This document shows positions 9,110 to 19,691 of a stretch of DNA of 64,000 nucleotides, in pieces; position 1 is the first letter of the stretch; the number at the start of each line of letters is the position of its first letter. The notes under the pieces are model-generated. The model saw nothing but the letters and a program-made list of their open reading frames with translations, was not told where the DNA came from and ran no database searches. Where the stretch lies: NCBI GenBank assembly GCA_022826205.1, contig JAJDVJ010000170.1, forward strand, positions 20,356 through 84,355, in the 5' to 3' direction. Source of the stretch: Silicimonas sp. Lineage in GTDB: Bacteria > Pseudomonadota > Alphaproteobacteria > Rhodobacterales > Rhodobacteraceae. Both the position numbers and the translations under genes were made by a program.

Positions 9110-10816
9110 TCATGCAGCGACCAGACCCATCTGCTCCAGCTTCAGGAGCACCTGCTGTGCACAGTGGTCGACTTCGACATTTTCGGTTTCAAGCTTCAGT
9201 TCCGGGTTCTCCGGCACGTCATAGGGGTCCGAGATGCCGGTGAACTCCTTGATCTTGCCGTCCCTTGCGAGCTTGTACAGCCCCTTCCGGTCACGTCGTT
9301 CGCATTCCTCGATTGATGTGGCAACGTGCACCTCGACGAAGGCGCCGAAATTCTCGATCTGTTCGCGCACGTCCCGTCTCGCTGCGGCGTAGGGGGCGAT
9401 CGGGGCGCAGATGGCGATGCCGCCGTTCTTCGTGATTTCAGACGCGACGAATCCGATGCGGCGAATGTTCAGGTCCCGGTGCTCCTTCGAGAATCCCAGT
9501 TCGCTCGAGAGGTTCTTTCGGACAATGTCTCCGTCGAGCAGCGTGACCGGACGCCCTCCCATCTCCATGAGCTTGACCAAGAGGGCATTCGCGATTGTCG
9601 ACTTCCCTGATCCGGAAAATCCGGTGAAGAAGACCGTGAAGCCCTGCTGTGAGCGGGGCGGGTAACGGCGTCGGAGTTCTCTTGCGACTTCGGGAAAAGT
9701 GAACCACTCCGGCAATTCGAGGCCTTCGCGCAGCCGACGGCGGAGTTCGGACCCGCTGATGTCCAGAGCGGTCAACCCTTCCTCGATCTCGTCGGCCTGC
9801 ATGTACTGGGCGCGTTCCTGCACGAAGAGCATGTGCTTGAAATCCACCATTTTGACGCCGATCTCGTCTTCATGCTCCCTGAACAGGTTCTGCGCATCGT
9901 ACGGCCCATAGAACGGCTCGCCCTTCGAGTCCTTTCCCGGACCCGCGTGGTCGCGGCCAACGATCATGTGGGTGCAACCATGATTCCTGCGGATGAGCCC
10001 GTGCCAGACCGCTTCTCTCGGGCCGGCCATTCGCATGGCGAGGTTCAGCAGGCTCATTGCAGCCGTGGAAGACGGGTACTTGTCGAGCACGGCTTCATAG
10101 CATCGCACACGCGTGAAGTGGTCGACGTCACCGGGCTTCGTCAGACCCACGACCGGATGGATCAGGAGATTCGCGGCCGTTTCCCGCGCCGCCCGAAAGG
10201 TCAGTTCCTGATGCGCGCGATGCAGCGGATTGCGGGTCTGGAATGCAACGATGCGGTGCCAGCCAAGTTTCCGAAAACATGCGCGAAGTTCGTTTGGCGT
10301 GTCCCGGCGTACCCTGAAGTCGTAGTGAGCGGGAAGCTGGAGACCGGTCACTGGCCCGCCCAGATAGAACGGGCCGGCAGCGTGTTGCAGATAGTTGACG
10401 CCAGGATGTGCAAGATCATCGGTGCCAAGGACTTTCATCGCTTCCAGTGACATGTCCGGGCGCCACCGGTCGGTAACGTTCAAGATTGCGAGAATCACGC
10501 CTTCCTGATCGCGAAGAGCGATGTTGTCGCCGAGCTTGACGCTTTCGGCAAAGCCCTCCGAGACATCAAGCGTGACGGGCATTGGCCAGAGCGTTCCGTC
10601 GGCAAGCCGCATCTTGTCGACGACGCTGCCGTAGTCGTCCTCGCACAAGAAGCCCTTCAACGGATGGAATCCGCCGTTCATCAGTAGTTCGAGGTCGCAG
10701 ATCTGGCGCGGTGTGAGATCCCAGCTAGGCAGCTCTGCAGCTTCTTTCTTTAGTTCCTGTGACTTTTTCCAGGGAACAAGCAGCTCCGGAATGGGGAAGT
10801 GATTCGAAGTCGACAT
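9110..10816 (-). CDS. sat/cysC: Bifunctional sulfate adenylyltransferase / adenylylsulfate kinase
   Basis: One 568-residue chain with two enzymes of sulfate activation. Residues about 1-390 are a homo-oligomeric ATP sulfurylase: QTRNPLHRAHQ is the ATP-binding HXXH loop and VGRDHAGPG the second signature. Residues about 395-568 are APS kinase with Walker A FTGFSGSGKST, LLDGDIVRKNL, and IAPYAAARRDVRE. Together they convert sulfate to APS and PAPS. The Sat-CysC order in one chain is known from Rhodobacterales and from fungi (there with an inactive kinase domain); here the P-loop is intact. ATG at 10816. The gene converges with aroA. Confidence 0.94.
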   Translation of the reverse strand: MSTSNHFPIPELLVPWKKSQELKKEAAELPSWDLTPRQICDLELLMNGGFHPLKGFLCEDDYGSVVDKMRLADGTLWPMPVTLDVSEGFAESVKLGDNIALRDQEGVILAILNVTDRWRPDMSLEAMKVLGTDDLAHPGVNYLQHAAGPFYLGGPVTGLQLPAHYDFRVRRDTPNELRACFRKLGWHRIVAFQTRNPLHRAHQELTFRAARETAANLLIHPVVGLTKPGDVDHFTRVRCYEAVLDKYPSSTAAMSLLNLAMRMAGPREAVWHGLIRRNHGCTHMIVGRDHAGPGKDSKGEPFYGPYDAQNLFREHEDEIGVKMVDFKHMLFVQERAQYMQADEIEEGLTALDISGSELRRRLREGLELPEWFTFPEVARELRRRYPPRSQQGFTVFFTGFSGSGKSTIANALLVKLMEMGGRPVTLLDGDIVRKNLSSELGFSKEHRDLNIRRIGFVASEITKNGGIAICAPIAPYAAARRDVREQIENFGAFVEVHVATSIEECERRDRKGLYKLARDGKIKEFTGISDPYDVPENPELKLETENVEVDHCAQQVLLKLEQMGLVAA

Positions 10817-10983
10817 AGATGATCCGTTTCAGCTTTCAGGAGTGCTTTCCCTATCCATTGCCATGCAGGGAAGGCAAGTCGGTCTGCATTTCCGAAAAAT
10901 CCGTGCCACGAGCGGTAGGAGGCTCCGGAGATCTGCTTTCGCCGGGCCGCCCGGTCAACCGAACGGCTCGCCTTCGCATGTGG

Positions 10984-11949
10984 TCACTCGGCTGCGATGT
11001 CCGCATCCCGCCCCTGCTCGGCAAGGAAGCGTTCGGCTTCAAGCGCGGCCATGCAGCCCATGCCGGCCGAAGTGACGGCTTGTCGATATACGTGATCGGT
11101 GATGTCGCCTGCGGCAAATACGCCGGGGACTGAAGTGGCCGTCGAGTCTGGCGCGGTCACGGCGTAGCCGCCGCTGTGCAGTTCGAGGCTGTCCTTGACC
11201 AGTTCGTTCGAAGGCGTGTGGCCGATGGCGATGAAAACTCCCTTGCAGGGAATCTTGGTGATCTTTCCGGTCTTCACGTGTTTCACCTGCACGCCCTCCA
11301 CGGACTTCGGCTCATGCGTTCCGATGACTTCATCCAAGATATGATCCCAGAGAACGTCAATTTTTTCGTGACGAAAGAGTCGGTGCTGGAGAATCTTCTC
11401 GGCGCGCAACTCGTCCCGGCGATGAATCAGCGTGACCCTGGACGCGAAGTTGGTCAGGAAGAGGGCTTCCTCGACAGCCGTGTTGCCTCCGCCGACAACA
11501 ACGACGTCCTGGCCGCGAAAGAAGAACCCGTCGCAGGTGGCGCAGGCCGAGACGCCAAATCCCTTGAATGCCTCCTCAGAGGCAAGGCCCAGCCATCTTG
11601 CCTGTGCGCCCGTTGCCAGGATGACGGTGTCGGCCGTGTAGATTGTGCCCGTATCGCCGTTTGCACGGAAGGGCCTGCATGATAGGTCGAGCGACTGAAT
11701 GTGATCAGAGACGACTTCGGTGCCGACGGCACGAGCATGTTCCTCCATGTTCGCCATCAGGCCGGGGCCCTGGATGTTGCTTTCTCCGGGCCAGTTTTCG
11801 ACGTCGGTCGTGATCATGAGCTGACCGCCTGGCTGCACGCCTTGGACCAGAAGCGGTTCGAGCATCGCGCGGCTCGCGTAGACGGCGGCAGTGTAGCCCG
11901 CAGGGCCCGATCCGATGATCAGGACTTTCGTGTGTCGCGTGTTGCTCAA
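10984..11949 (-). CDS. trxB: Thioredoxin-disulfide reductase
   Basis: NADPH-dependent FAD flavoprotein that reduces thioredoxin in the cytoplasm. 321 residues, the bacterial low-molecular-weight size. FAD-binding GSGPAGYTAAVYASRA is at residues 13-28, the redox-active CATC at 136-139 (ACATCDG), the NADPH-binding VVGGGNTAVEEA follows, and the C-terminal GVFAAGDITDHVYRQ closes the FAD site. ATG at 11949. It is divergent from an lrp/asnC gene, an arrangement common in Rhodobacteraceae. The 167 bases behind its stop, before sat/cysC, hold no gene. Confidence 0.95.
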   Translation of the reverse strand: MSNTRHTKVLIIGSGPAGYTAAVYASRAMLEPLLVQGVQPGGQLMITTDVENWPGESNIQGPGLMANMEEHARAVGTEVVSDHIQSLDLSCRPFRANGDTGTIYTADTVILATGAQARWLGLASEEAFKGFGVSACATCDGFFFRGQDVVVVGGGNTAVEEALFLTNFASRVTLIHRRDELRAEKILQHRLFRHEKIDVLWDHILDEVIGTHEPKSVEGVQVKHVKTGKITKIPCKGVFIAIGHTPSNELVKDSLELHSGGYAVTAPDSTATSVPGVFAAGDITDHVYRQAVTSAGMGCMAALEAERFLAEQGRDADIAAE

Positions 11950-12160
11950 GGCAGCTGCCTCCCAGGAAGAATGCTGGACCGATATAGTCCGGGAACCCGT
12001 TCATCGAAAGTGCCTTTGGGACCGAGGCTTCGCCAGAAATTCTTTGTGCGCGAGCATGCCGTTCTGGAGGTCCCTGCGCGGCGTTACGGACCGGAAAGCG
12101 CGGACCGGTGAGGGTTCCGAAGGGCGCCGGATCATGGAAAGCGAGGTCAAGGCTAACGAA

Positions 12161-12170
12161 ATTGCGCAAT
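12161..12170. promoter_or_regulatory. Palindrome in the trxB/lrp divergent region, possible Lrp site
   Basis: ATTGCGCAAT is a perfect 10-base palindrome. It is followed on the same face by further TTGCG units (ATTGCG about 12183-12188), all within 80 bases upstream of the lrp start codon. Lrp/AsnC proteins often autoregulate through such short dyads. Assignment is inference from position; the motif is short. Confidence 0.35.
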
Positions 12171-12236
12171 TGCGACACATTATTGCGTGAAACCATCCAG
12201 TCCGGTAAGATTCTGCAGACGAGGGAGCAGACCATC

Positions 12237-12737
12237 ATGCCAGGCGAAAGGCTCGACGCAATCGACCGAAAGATTCTTGCGGAATTGCAGGCCAATGGCC
12301 GCATGACCAATGTCGAGTTGGCTCGACGTGTGGGCATTTCCGCACCGCCTTGTCTTCGCAGGGTTCGGGCGCTTGAGGACCAAGGGCTGATTCGGGGCTA
12401 TCACGCCTTGGTTGATACTCGCGCACTGGGATTCGAAGTGCAGGTCTTTGTCATGGTTGGTCTGCAAAGCCAGGCAGAAGCAGACCTGAGCGCATTCGAG
12501 ACGCGTTGCCGGAACTGGCCTCTTGTCCGAGAGTGCAACATGCTCAATGGCGAAGTGGACTTCATCCTGAAATGCGTGGCTCCCGATCTCTCGACCTTTC
12601 AGCGGTTTCTGACTGATGAATTGACGTCGGCGCCCAACGTGATCTCGGTCAAGACATCTCTCGTGATTCGGTGTGCCAAGGATGAACCCGCTGTGCCCTT
12701 CGACGTGCTCGAGGAGCGGCAAGTCGAAAATGCATAA
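12237..12737 (+). CDS. Lrp/AsnC family transcriptional regulator
   Basis: 166 residues. N-terminal winged helix LDAIDRKILAELQANGRMTNVELARRVG followed by the recognition helix segment SAPPCLRRVRALEDQGLIRGY, then the RAM ligand-binding domain (VMVGLQSQ ... CNMLNGEVDFILKCVAPD). Such regulators respond to amino acids and bind as octamers or hexadecamers. ATG at 12237 gives the usual family N-terminus; the frame is open further upstream from 12108 but without homology. Divergent from trxB, and located with a small palindrome cluster upstream. Exact target genes are unknown. Confidence 0.88.
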   Translation: MPGERLDAIDRKILAELQANGRMTNVELARRVGISAPPCLRRVRALEDQGLIRGYHALVDTRALGFEVQVFVMVGLQSQAEADLSAFETRCRNWPLVRECNMLNGEVDFILKCVAPDLSTFQRFLTDELTSAPNVISVKTSLVIRCAKDEPAVPFDVLEERQVENA

Positions 12738-12810
12738 GGCATGACGCCGGGACTTTGGAACGTGGCGCCCGTGTCGTCCGTGGCTTCGGGAACAAACGCC
12801 TTCTTCGCTC

Positions 12811-13566
12811 TCAAAGGCAGATGACAGATATCAGGCGGCCGTAGTCCGGTTCCTTGCAATGTTGGCTTCGCCGATATGAAAAAAAACGGTCCGAATCGGA
12901 ATATGTGCAATGCCCCGTCCATTGCGCATTGCCGATGCCTGCATTGCGGAGACGTAGAAGGCTGTAGCCGACAAGATCGAATTGAAGGCGGTCGTCGCGT
13001 CCGTTCGCGAAAAACCGCGTGTTTCCGGGGTCGTCGTCGACAAAGCGTTCGAGGAATTCCGGCCCCACTTCATACGCGCGCTGGCTGATAGACGGGCCGA
13101 CCACGGCGGAGATTTCAGCGGCACGCGCACCGAGCTCTTCCATAGCATCGATCGTGGCTTCCAGGACTCCGTCCAGGGCACCGCGCCAACCTGCATGCGC
13201 GGCGCCGATCACCTGTGCGGCATTGTCGGCGAGGAGCACTGGCTGGCAGTCGGCAGTCAGTATGGCGAGGCCAAGGCCTGGCGTTGCTGTTGCCATCGCG
13301 TCCGCTCTTGGCTGCACATCGAACGGGGCGTCCGTTGCAAGCGCCGTGGCCGAGTGCACCTGGTGAACCGTCGCCAGGCGTTTCGGCGAGATGCCAAGAA
13401 CATCCGCCGCCCGATTGCGGTTGATTGACACGGCATCCTTCCGGTCCGTTGAGCCATAGCCGCAATTCAGGCTGGCGAAGAGGCCGGCGGATGCACCGCC
13501 TTTCCGCGTGAAGAAGCCATGGCGCAACTGCGCCAGGGCGTCGGAAGTGATGACTTCGATCGTCAT
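12811..13566 (-). CDS. pgeF: Multicopper polyphenol oxidase / peptidoglycan editing factor PgeF (YfiH family)
   Basis: 251-residue laccase-domain protein. Signatures: TVHQVHSA, ILTADCQPVLL and GAAHAGWRG, which provide the His/Cys/His zinc or copper site of the family, then VGPSISQRAYEVG. E. coli YfiH removes misincorporated L-Ser from peptidoglycan precursors (PgeF); related proteins act as purine nucleosidases. ATG at 13566 overlaps the stop of midA by 4 bases (ATGA), so it is the last gene of an lgt-midA-pgeF operon on the minus strand. Cytoplasmic, no signal peptide. Confidence 0.9.
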   Translation of the reverse strand: MTIEVITSDALAQLRHGFFTRKGGASAGLFASLNCGYGSTDRKDAVSINRNRAADVLGISPKRLATVHQVHSATALATDAPFDVQPRADAMATATPGLGLAILTADCQPVLLADNAAQVIGAAHAGWRGALDGVLEATIDAMEELGARAAEISAVVGPSISQRAYEVGPEFLERFVDDDPGNTRFFANGRDDRLQFDLVGYSLLRLRNAGIGNAQWTGHCTYSDSDRFFSYRRSQHCKEPDYGRLISVICL

Positions 13567-14627
13567 GCCTTGAATCCGGGCGGCAAGGGCGTACCTTCCT
13601 GGTATAGGGCCATCGCCCGAAAGAGCGTTCCCATTTCGTCTTCATGCGTCAAGCGGCGAAGCGCAGCGACATGGCTATCGAGAGCCGATCCCTGCAACCT
13701 TGCGGCCAGCCTCTCTGCGCGCTCGACGATTCCGAGATGTTCGAGGAATTCGCCTTGGGGAATCACCTGCGTGTGCGCGGCCGGACGGGCAACACGAGCA
13801 ATTGCCTCGAAGTCCACATGGGCAGTCAGGTCAGCCAGGCCGGGATCGGTTAGCGGAGGCACGCTCCTGTGAGCCTGAACGGCCTGCAGCGTGTCGCCGA
13901 GCGATCGTTGGCCACCGTAGTCAATCACCAGCGCAAGGCCGCCAAATTTGGCGATTCGCGCTCCGATTTCGCCTGCAAAGACACTTGCGGCCGGCCGAAT
14001 CTCGACGATGTCGCCGTCGCGTGTATCGCCCAGCCGGTAGGCTAGCGATTCGGGACTGACCGGGTCCGAGAGGCCCAGGGTCAGGGTGCCGTCGTTGTCA
14101 ACGCCAACCATGCGTTCCCGCCATGCGGCTCCGTCACGCTGGAACTGGCGAACGGGAAGTGCGTCGAAGAACTCGTTCGCGACGAGAAACAGGGGAAAGC
14201 GGGGAAGGCTCTCGATCGTGTCGTGATGGTGAAGCGGCAGGTCAATCGCTTGCCGTTGCGCTTCGCGCAGAACCGGAGAAGCTTCCACGAGGTGGACGGA
14301 CAGGGCTTCAGTGAATTCGGGTACCGTCCGGCTGGCCCGAAGAATGTCCGCCATTAGCGTGCCCCTTCCTGGGCCAAGCTCGGCGAGGCACACTGGTTGC
14401 GGCGCCTCGCGGTCGAGCCAAGCCTGCACAAGCGCCAGTCCCAGGAGTTCTCCGAACATCTGGCTGATTTCCGGTGCCGTAGTGAAATCGCCCGACACGC
14501 CAAGCGGGTCGTGCCTGGAGTAGTATCCGAATTCGGGATGCAGCAGGCAGTCGTGCATGTAGTCCGCCACGGTCATTGGCCCTGTGCTGCGGATCCTCTG
14601 GATGAGGCGCTTCTCCAGTTCAGTCAT
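13563..14627 (-). CDS. SAM-dependent methyltransferase of the MidA/NDUFAF7 family
   Basis: 354 residues from ATG at 14627 (MTELEKRLIQRI). The PDYMHDCLLHPEFGYYS-like start (VADYMHDCLLHPEFGYYS), the SAM motif LAELGPGRGTLMADILRA, and LVIDYGG identify the MidA/NDUFAF7 family, whose mitochondrial member dimethylates an arginine of complex I subunit NDUFS2. In bacteria the role is less certain, but complex I assembly is plausible. The frame remains open for 57 more codons upstream, overlapping the end of lgt; that extension has no family resemblance. Stop overlaps pgeF by 4 bases. Confidence 0.87.
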   Translation of the reverse strand: MTELEKRLIQRIRSTGPMTVADYMHDCLLHPEFGYYSRHDPLGVSGDFTTAPEISQMFGELLGLALVQAWLDREAPQPVCLAELGPGRGTLMADILRASRTVPEFTEALSVHLVEASPVLREAQRQAIDLPLHHHDTIESLPRFPLFLVANEFFDALPVRQFQRDGAAWRERMVGVDNDGTLTLGLSDPVSPESLAYRLGDTRDGDIVEIRPAASVFAGEIGARIAKFGGLALVIDYGGQRSLGDTLQAVQAHRSVPPLTDPGLADLTAHVDFEAIARVARPAAHTQVIPQGEFLEHLGIVERAERLAARLQGSALDSHVAALRRLTHEDEMGTLFRAMALYQEGTPLPPGFKA

Positions 14628-14775
14628 CCGAAAGAGTGCCCCTTGCAAGCGGGCGGGCCGTGCCGCGGAAGACGAGCCTCGTCCAGTGAATTTCCAGGCC
14701 AAGCTATCCTCGCAGGAACGGCTGATGCCGTCTTGTACCTTTGGCGCGGATGGGCGGACGGACCGGATGCTGCGT

Positions 14776-15663
14776 TCACGGTCGGGATCTGAAGGCAAGG
14801 TAGAGTGCGAGCAGCCCGAGGGCGATCATTGGCAGGGACAGGAGCTGGCCCATGGACATCCCGACCGGTCCGGCGGAGACGACATGCCCCAAGGGATTTT
14901 CCGCCGTCATGAACTGGGAGTCGGCTTGCCGGAAAAACTCCACTGCAAAGCGAGACGCGCCGTAGCCCGCGATGAAAATGCCGACAATCGAACCGGGCCG
15001 CTTGAGCCAGCCTCGTTCGTAGGCAAGCCAAAGAAGAAGGGCTCCGAGAACCAGGCCTTCAAGTCCCGCTTCGTAGATTTGCGACGGGTGCCTCGCGCAA
15101 GCGCCTTCGACGCCGGGACAGTTCTGCGCGGCGGAGCCTGGGAAAATTACGCCCCAAGGCAAGTCCGTTGGCCTTCCCCAGAGTTCGGCGTTGATGAAGT
15201 TCGCGATGCGGCCGAGGAACAGCCCCGGAGGTGTTGCGAGTGCCAGACCGTCCGCGAGGCCCGTCAGGGGCAGACCGTGCCTGCGCGCGAAGACGGTTGC
15301 GGCGACGGCAACGCCCAGCAGCCCGCCATGAAACGACATGCCACCTTCCCAGACGCGCAGGATCGAAAGGGGATCTTCCAGTATCTTTCCCCAGCCATAG
15401 AACAGGGCATATCCAAGGCGTCCTCCCAGGACGACACCGAGGATCAGCCAGACCAGGAGGTCATCAAGTTGCTTGCGGTCAAGAGGCGGCGAGTCGTCCT
15501 TCCAGAGCTGCGGACGCCCGATGGTTCGACGGATGAGCCAGTAGCCGACCAGGATTCCCGCAATGTAGGCGAGAGCATACCAGCGAATCGGCAGATCGAT
15601 CGGGCCCAAGGGAATCTCGACCAGTATCGGTGAAATGTCGGGGAACGGAATTCCGTGCTGCAT
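14776..15663 (-). CDS. lgt: Prolipoprotein diacylglyceryl transferase
   Basis: Inner-membrane enzyme that moves diacylglycerol from phosphatidylglycerol to the lipobox cysteine of prolipoproteins. Features: [15 protein letters not shown] in the first membrane segments, [12 protein letters not shown] with the conserved His, and the Lgt signature [21 protein letters not shown]. About seven membrane segments. I prefer ATG at 15663 ([12 protein letters not shown], as in other Rhodobacterales) over ATG at 15681. 295 residues. First gene of the lgt-midA-pgeF operon; 148 bases separate it from midA. Confidence 0.93.
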   Translation of the reverse strand: MQHGIPFPDISPILVEIPLGPIDLPIRWYALAYIAGILVGYWLIRRTIGRPQLWKDDSPPLDRKQLDDLLVWLILGVVLGGRLGYALFYGWGKILEDPLSILRVWEGGMSFHGGLLGVAVAATVFARRHGLPLTGLADGLALATPPGLFLGRIANFINAELWGRPTDLPWGVIFPGSAAQNCPGVEGACARHPSQIYEAGLEGLVLGALLLWLAYERGWLKRPGSIVGIFIAGYGASRFAVEFFRQADSQFMTAENPLGHVVSAGPVGMSMGQLLSLPMIALGLLALYLAFRSRP

Positions 15664-15766
15664 GAATCGCGTTCGTGGCATTGCTGCGAGGTTGCGTCAA
15701 CCTTGTGAAGTAAGCGTTCGCAAACTATAGATGCCGGGAGGTGTTCAAGCTGGACGAGGTACAGGC

Positions 15767-16021
15767 ATGCAGACCCGAAACCCGAGATTGGACGATCTTG
15801 CACAGCTCATGATGAACTCGATGGGAGTCGCCCGCGGCGCCCGGGACGAGTTCGAAACGGTCATGAAGGGCATGCTCGACCGATGGCTGGCAGGTCGAGA
15901 TCTCGTGACCCGCGAGGAGTTCGACGCCGTGCGGGCAATGGCTGAGAAGGCGCGTGCGGAGAACGAGGCGCTCCGGACACGGGTCGAGGCGTTGGAGACC
16001 CGCAAGCGAAAGAAGTCTTGA
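15767..16021 (+). CDS. UbiK-family / BMFP-domain accessory protein
   Basis: 84-residue protein with an alpha-helical coiled-coil: LDDLAQLMMNSMGVARGARDE, then VTREEFDAVRAMAEKAR and a basic tail ending TRKRKKS. This fits the membrane fusogenic BMFP/UbiK family; E. coli UbiK assists aerobic ubiquinone synthesis. ATG at 15767. Divergent from lgt with about 100 bases between. Just behind the stop an imperfect stem-loop (16025-16045) is possible but has no T-run. Confidence 0.78.
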   Translation: MQTRNPRLDDLAQLMMNSMGVARGARDEFETVMKGMLDRWLAGRDLVTREEFDAVRAMAEKARAENEALRTRVEALETRKRKKS

Positions 16022-16382
16022 CCTCGAACTGCCTTGGCAGGTTCGCTGGACCGGGCCGTGTTCGCAGAATCTGATCGTCGCGCAAACTGCGCGACTGACC
16101 CGTCTGGCAAGGTTTCCCCTGGCATCCTTGCGGGGTGGCTGGAAGTTGTCGCAATGCCGTTTGGCTTGGCCTTCGCGGGATTCGGCGCGAGGACGGGGAG
16201 TCGTCGGCGAAACCGGCCGCCCGTCTCACATTATTTTGGATCTGGACTAGATTTCGCTTTACAGATCCTCGCTTTCGGAACACCATATCTCGCAAGGTGG
16301 ATGACAGAACCCACCGAGTCTTGAATTGACGGCAAGCCGTGGTGGGATCAACCGTCAGGCACGCAAGATGGGGCGAGCGCGA
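16022..16382. other. Intergenic region without a recognised gene
   Basis: About 360 bases between the UbiK-like gene and the YbjN gene. It starts with an imperfect hairpin (CGAACTGCC ... GGCAGGTTCG, 16025-16045) and otherwise shows no coding signal, RNA gene or repeat that I can support. Confidence 0.5.
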
Positions 16383-16883
16383 ATGTCACTGACCGAGCAG
16401 TACATCACTGAAGACCTGCACCCGATCGACATTGTCGAACACGTGGCCGAGCGTCACGAGTGGGAGTTCGACCGGTTTGCGGAAGACCAGATCGCAATGG
16501 CGATCGAAGGGCAGTGGCGGACGTATTCAATTACCCTTGCCTGGTCTCCGCAGGACGAGACCCTGCGATTGATTTGCACCTTCGAAATCGATCCGCCAAC
16601 GGACAGGATGGGCGCGCTCTACGAGGTGCTGAATCGGACCAATGACATGTGCTGGTCAGGAGCGTTCGCGTTCTGGCAGTCCCAGAAGCTGATGGCATGG
16701 CGTTATGGCCTCGTGCTGGCCGGGGACCAGTCCGCGAGCGCCGAGCAGGTCGACACGATGATCCGGACCGCCGTGCAGGCGGCCGAACGGTTCTACCCGG
16801 CGTTTCAGCTTGCTACATGGGGCAAGGAGTCGCCGGAACGTGCAATGGATGTCGCCATGACAGAGGCCTATGGCCGCGCCTGA
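16383..16883 (+). CDS. YbjN domain-containing protein
   Basis: 166 residues. The sequence (DIVEHVAERHEWEFDRFAEDQIAMAIEG, then YSITLAWSPQDETLRLICTFE and VLNRTNDMCWSGAFAFW) matches the YbjN/DUF1790-type sensory fold, related to type III secretion chaperones. Function is unknown; E. coli YbjN affects motility and stress responses when overexpressed. ATG at 16383 with GGGGCGAGCG upstream; the frame opens at 16326 but the extension lacks resemblance. It lies upstream of proC and csaA in the same direction, but 171 bases separate it from proC. Confidence 0.82.
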   Translation: MSLTEQYITEDLHPIDIVEHVAERHEWEFDRFAEDQIAMAIEGQWRTYSITLAWSPQDETLRLICTFEIDPPTDRMGALYEVLNRTNDMCWSGAFAFWQSQKLMAWRYGLVLAGDQSASAEQVDTMIRTAVQAAERFYPAFQLATWGKESPERAMDVAMTEAYGRA

Positions 16884-17054
16884 ACAGGGATTGCTGCGTC
16901 CGCAACGTTGTCTCCTCCTTTGCTGATCGCGGGCGCACTGGAAGCCGGGCCGTCGAACTGGCGACCCGGTTTTCCATTGCGGTCATGTGAAAACGGATGT
17001 CGGCATGGTGCCGGAATGGGATAGGAGGGAGTGGACCGGAAAGGGAGGCACGCC

Positions 17055-17873
17055 ATGGAAATAGGAGATATCGCGCATCGGGGCCTCGTTCTCCTTGGCT
17101 GCGGCAAGATGGGCGGAGCTTTGCTTAAGGGGTGGATCGGGCAAGGCATGGACATGGGCGCCGTCTGGGTGGTCGATCCGGCACCTTCCGACGAACTGAG
17201 TGCGCTTGTCGGCGTGAACCTGAACGCCGACCTCCCTGCTTCGCCTGCGATGGTTGTAGTCGCGGTTAAGCCCCAGATGATGGAAACGGCATTGGAGTCG
17301 GTGCTGCAGTTCGGGGGGCGCAAGGATACCGTGTTCCTGTCGGTTGCAGCGGGGACGACACTTGAACGGTTCGAAGCGGCGCTTGGATCATCTACCCCGG
17401 TCATTCGCGCCATGCCAAACACGCCTGCCGCAATCGGGCGGGGCATTACGGCACTCGTCTGCAATGATCGGGTATCCGAGGCTGGCATGGACATGGGTGA
17501 GGAGCTCCTGTCCGCCGTTGGCCAGACCGTGCGCCTGGAACGGGAGGCGGACATGGACGCGGTCACGGCGGTGTCCGGGTCCGGTCCGGCCTATGTTTTT
17601 CATCTCATCGAGGCGCTCGCGACGGCCGGGCAGGCGGAGGGCCTTTCATCGGAGCTGGCTCTTACCCTCGCGCGTTCGACCGTGGTCGGTGCGGGTGCGC
17701 TGGCCGAGTCCTCGCAGGAGGATCCGGGGCAGCTTCGTGTCAACGTCACGTCGCCGGGCGGGACGACGGAGGCTGCGTTGAACATACTGATGGATGATGC
17801 CACGGGATTTCCCGCACTTGTCTCGCGGGCCGTCAGCGCGGCCGCCAGCAGAAGTCGGGAGCTCGGAAAATGA
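17055..17873 (+). CDS. proC: Pyrroline-5-carboxylate reductase
   Basis: Last step of proline synthesis: 1-pyrroline-5-carboxylate plus NAD(P)H gives L-proline. 272 residues. N-terminal dinucleotide-binding LVLLGCGKMGGALLKGW, then VVAVKPQMM, VIRAMPNTPAAIG, and the C-terminal ProC signature VTAVSGSGPAYVFHLIEAL and NVTSPGGTTEAAL. ATG at 17055 has GGGAGG just upstream. The stop overlaps the next gene by 4 bases (ATGA), so proC and csaA are translationally coupled. Confidence 0.95.
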   Translation: MEIGDIAHRGLVLLGCGKMGGALLKGWIGQGMDMGAVWVVDPAPSDELSALVGVNLNADLPASPAMVVVAVKPQMMETALESVLQFGGRKDTVFLSVAAGTTLERFEAALGSSTPVIRAMPNTPAAIGRGITALVCNDRVSEAGMDMGEELLSAVGQTVRLEREADMDAVTAVSGSGPAYVFHLIEALATAGQAEGLSSELALTLARSTVVGAGALAESSQEDPGQLRVNVTSPGGTTEAALNILMDDATGFPALVSRAVSAAASRSRELGK

Positions 17874-18205
17874 CGATCAGCTTCGAGGAATTCATGAAGG
17901 TCGACATTCGCGTCGGCGTGATCACGCGCGCGGAACCTTTCCCAGAGGCGCGAAAGCCCGCGTTCAAGATCTGGGTAGATTTCGGGCCGGACCTCGGTGT
18001 CAGGAAGAGTTCCGCACAGATCACGCGGCACTACGATGTCGAGACGCTGCTGGGGCGCAAGGTGCTCGCGGTCGTGAACTTCCCGCCGCGTCAGATCGGG
18101 CCGGTCATGTCGGAAATACTCGTGTTGGGAGTGCCGGACGAGGACGGGGAGGTTGTGTTGTTGAAGCCGGACAAGGATGTCCCGATTGGCGGTCGCATGT
18201 ATTGA
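17870..18205 (+). CDS. csaA: tRNA-binding protein of the CsaA/EMAP-II type
   Basis: 111 residues forming an OB-fold tRNA-binding domain like that of B. subtilis CsaA and the C-terminus of MetG. Signatures: FMKVDIRVGVITRAEPFPEARKP, SSAQITRHYDVETLLGRKV and AVVNFPPRQIGPVMSEILVLG, with the terminal PDKDVPIGGRMY. Proposed as an export-related chaperone or tRNA-structure binder. ATG at 17870 overlaps the proC stop. Confidence 0.88.
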   Translation: MTISFEEFMKVDIRVGVITRAEPFPEARKPAFKIWVDFGPDLGVRKSSAQITRHYDVETLLGRKVLAVVNFPPRQIGPVMSEILVLGVPDEDGEVVLLKPDKDVPIGGRMY

Positions 18206-19571
<1,366 letters not shown>

Positions 19572-19691
19572 AAGGGAGGCACGTCTTTCTGTATTCCCGC
19601 ACTGTGGATGTCGCGGTGTCGATTCCTCCCGGATCGGATGGCATGATCAAGTGCCATAGGCGTGGAACAGGGATGTTGCCAAAGTAGGATC

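Noticed and set aside
10817..10983. Riboswitch upstream of sat/cysC
   Set aside because: A TTCCCT/AGGGAA pairing exists but no known sulfur or SAM riboswitch core could be recognised.
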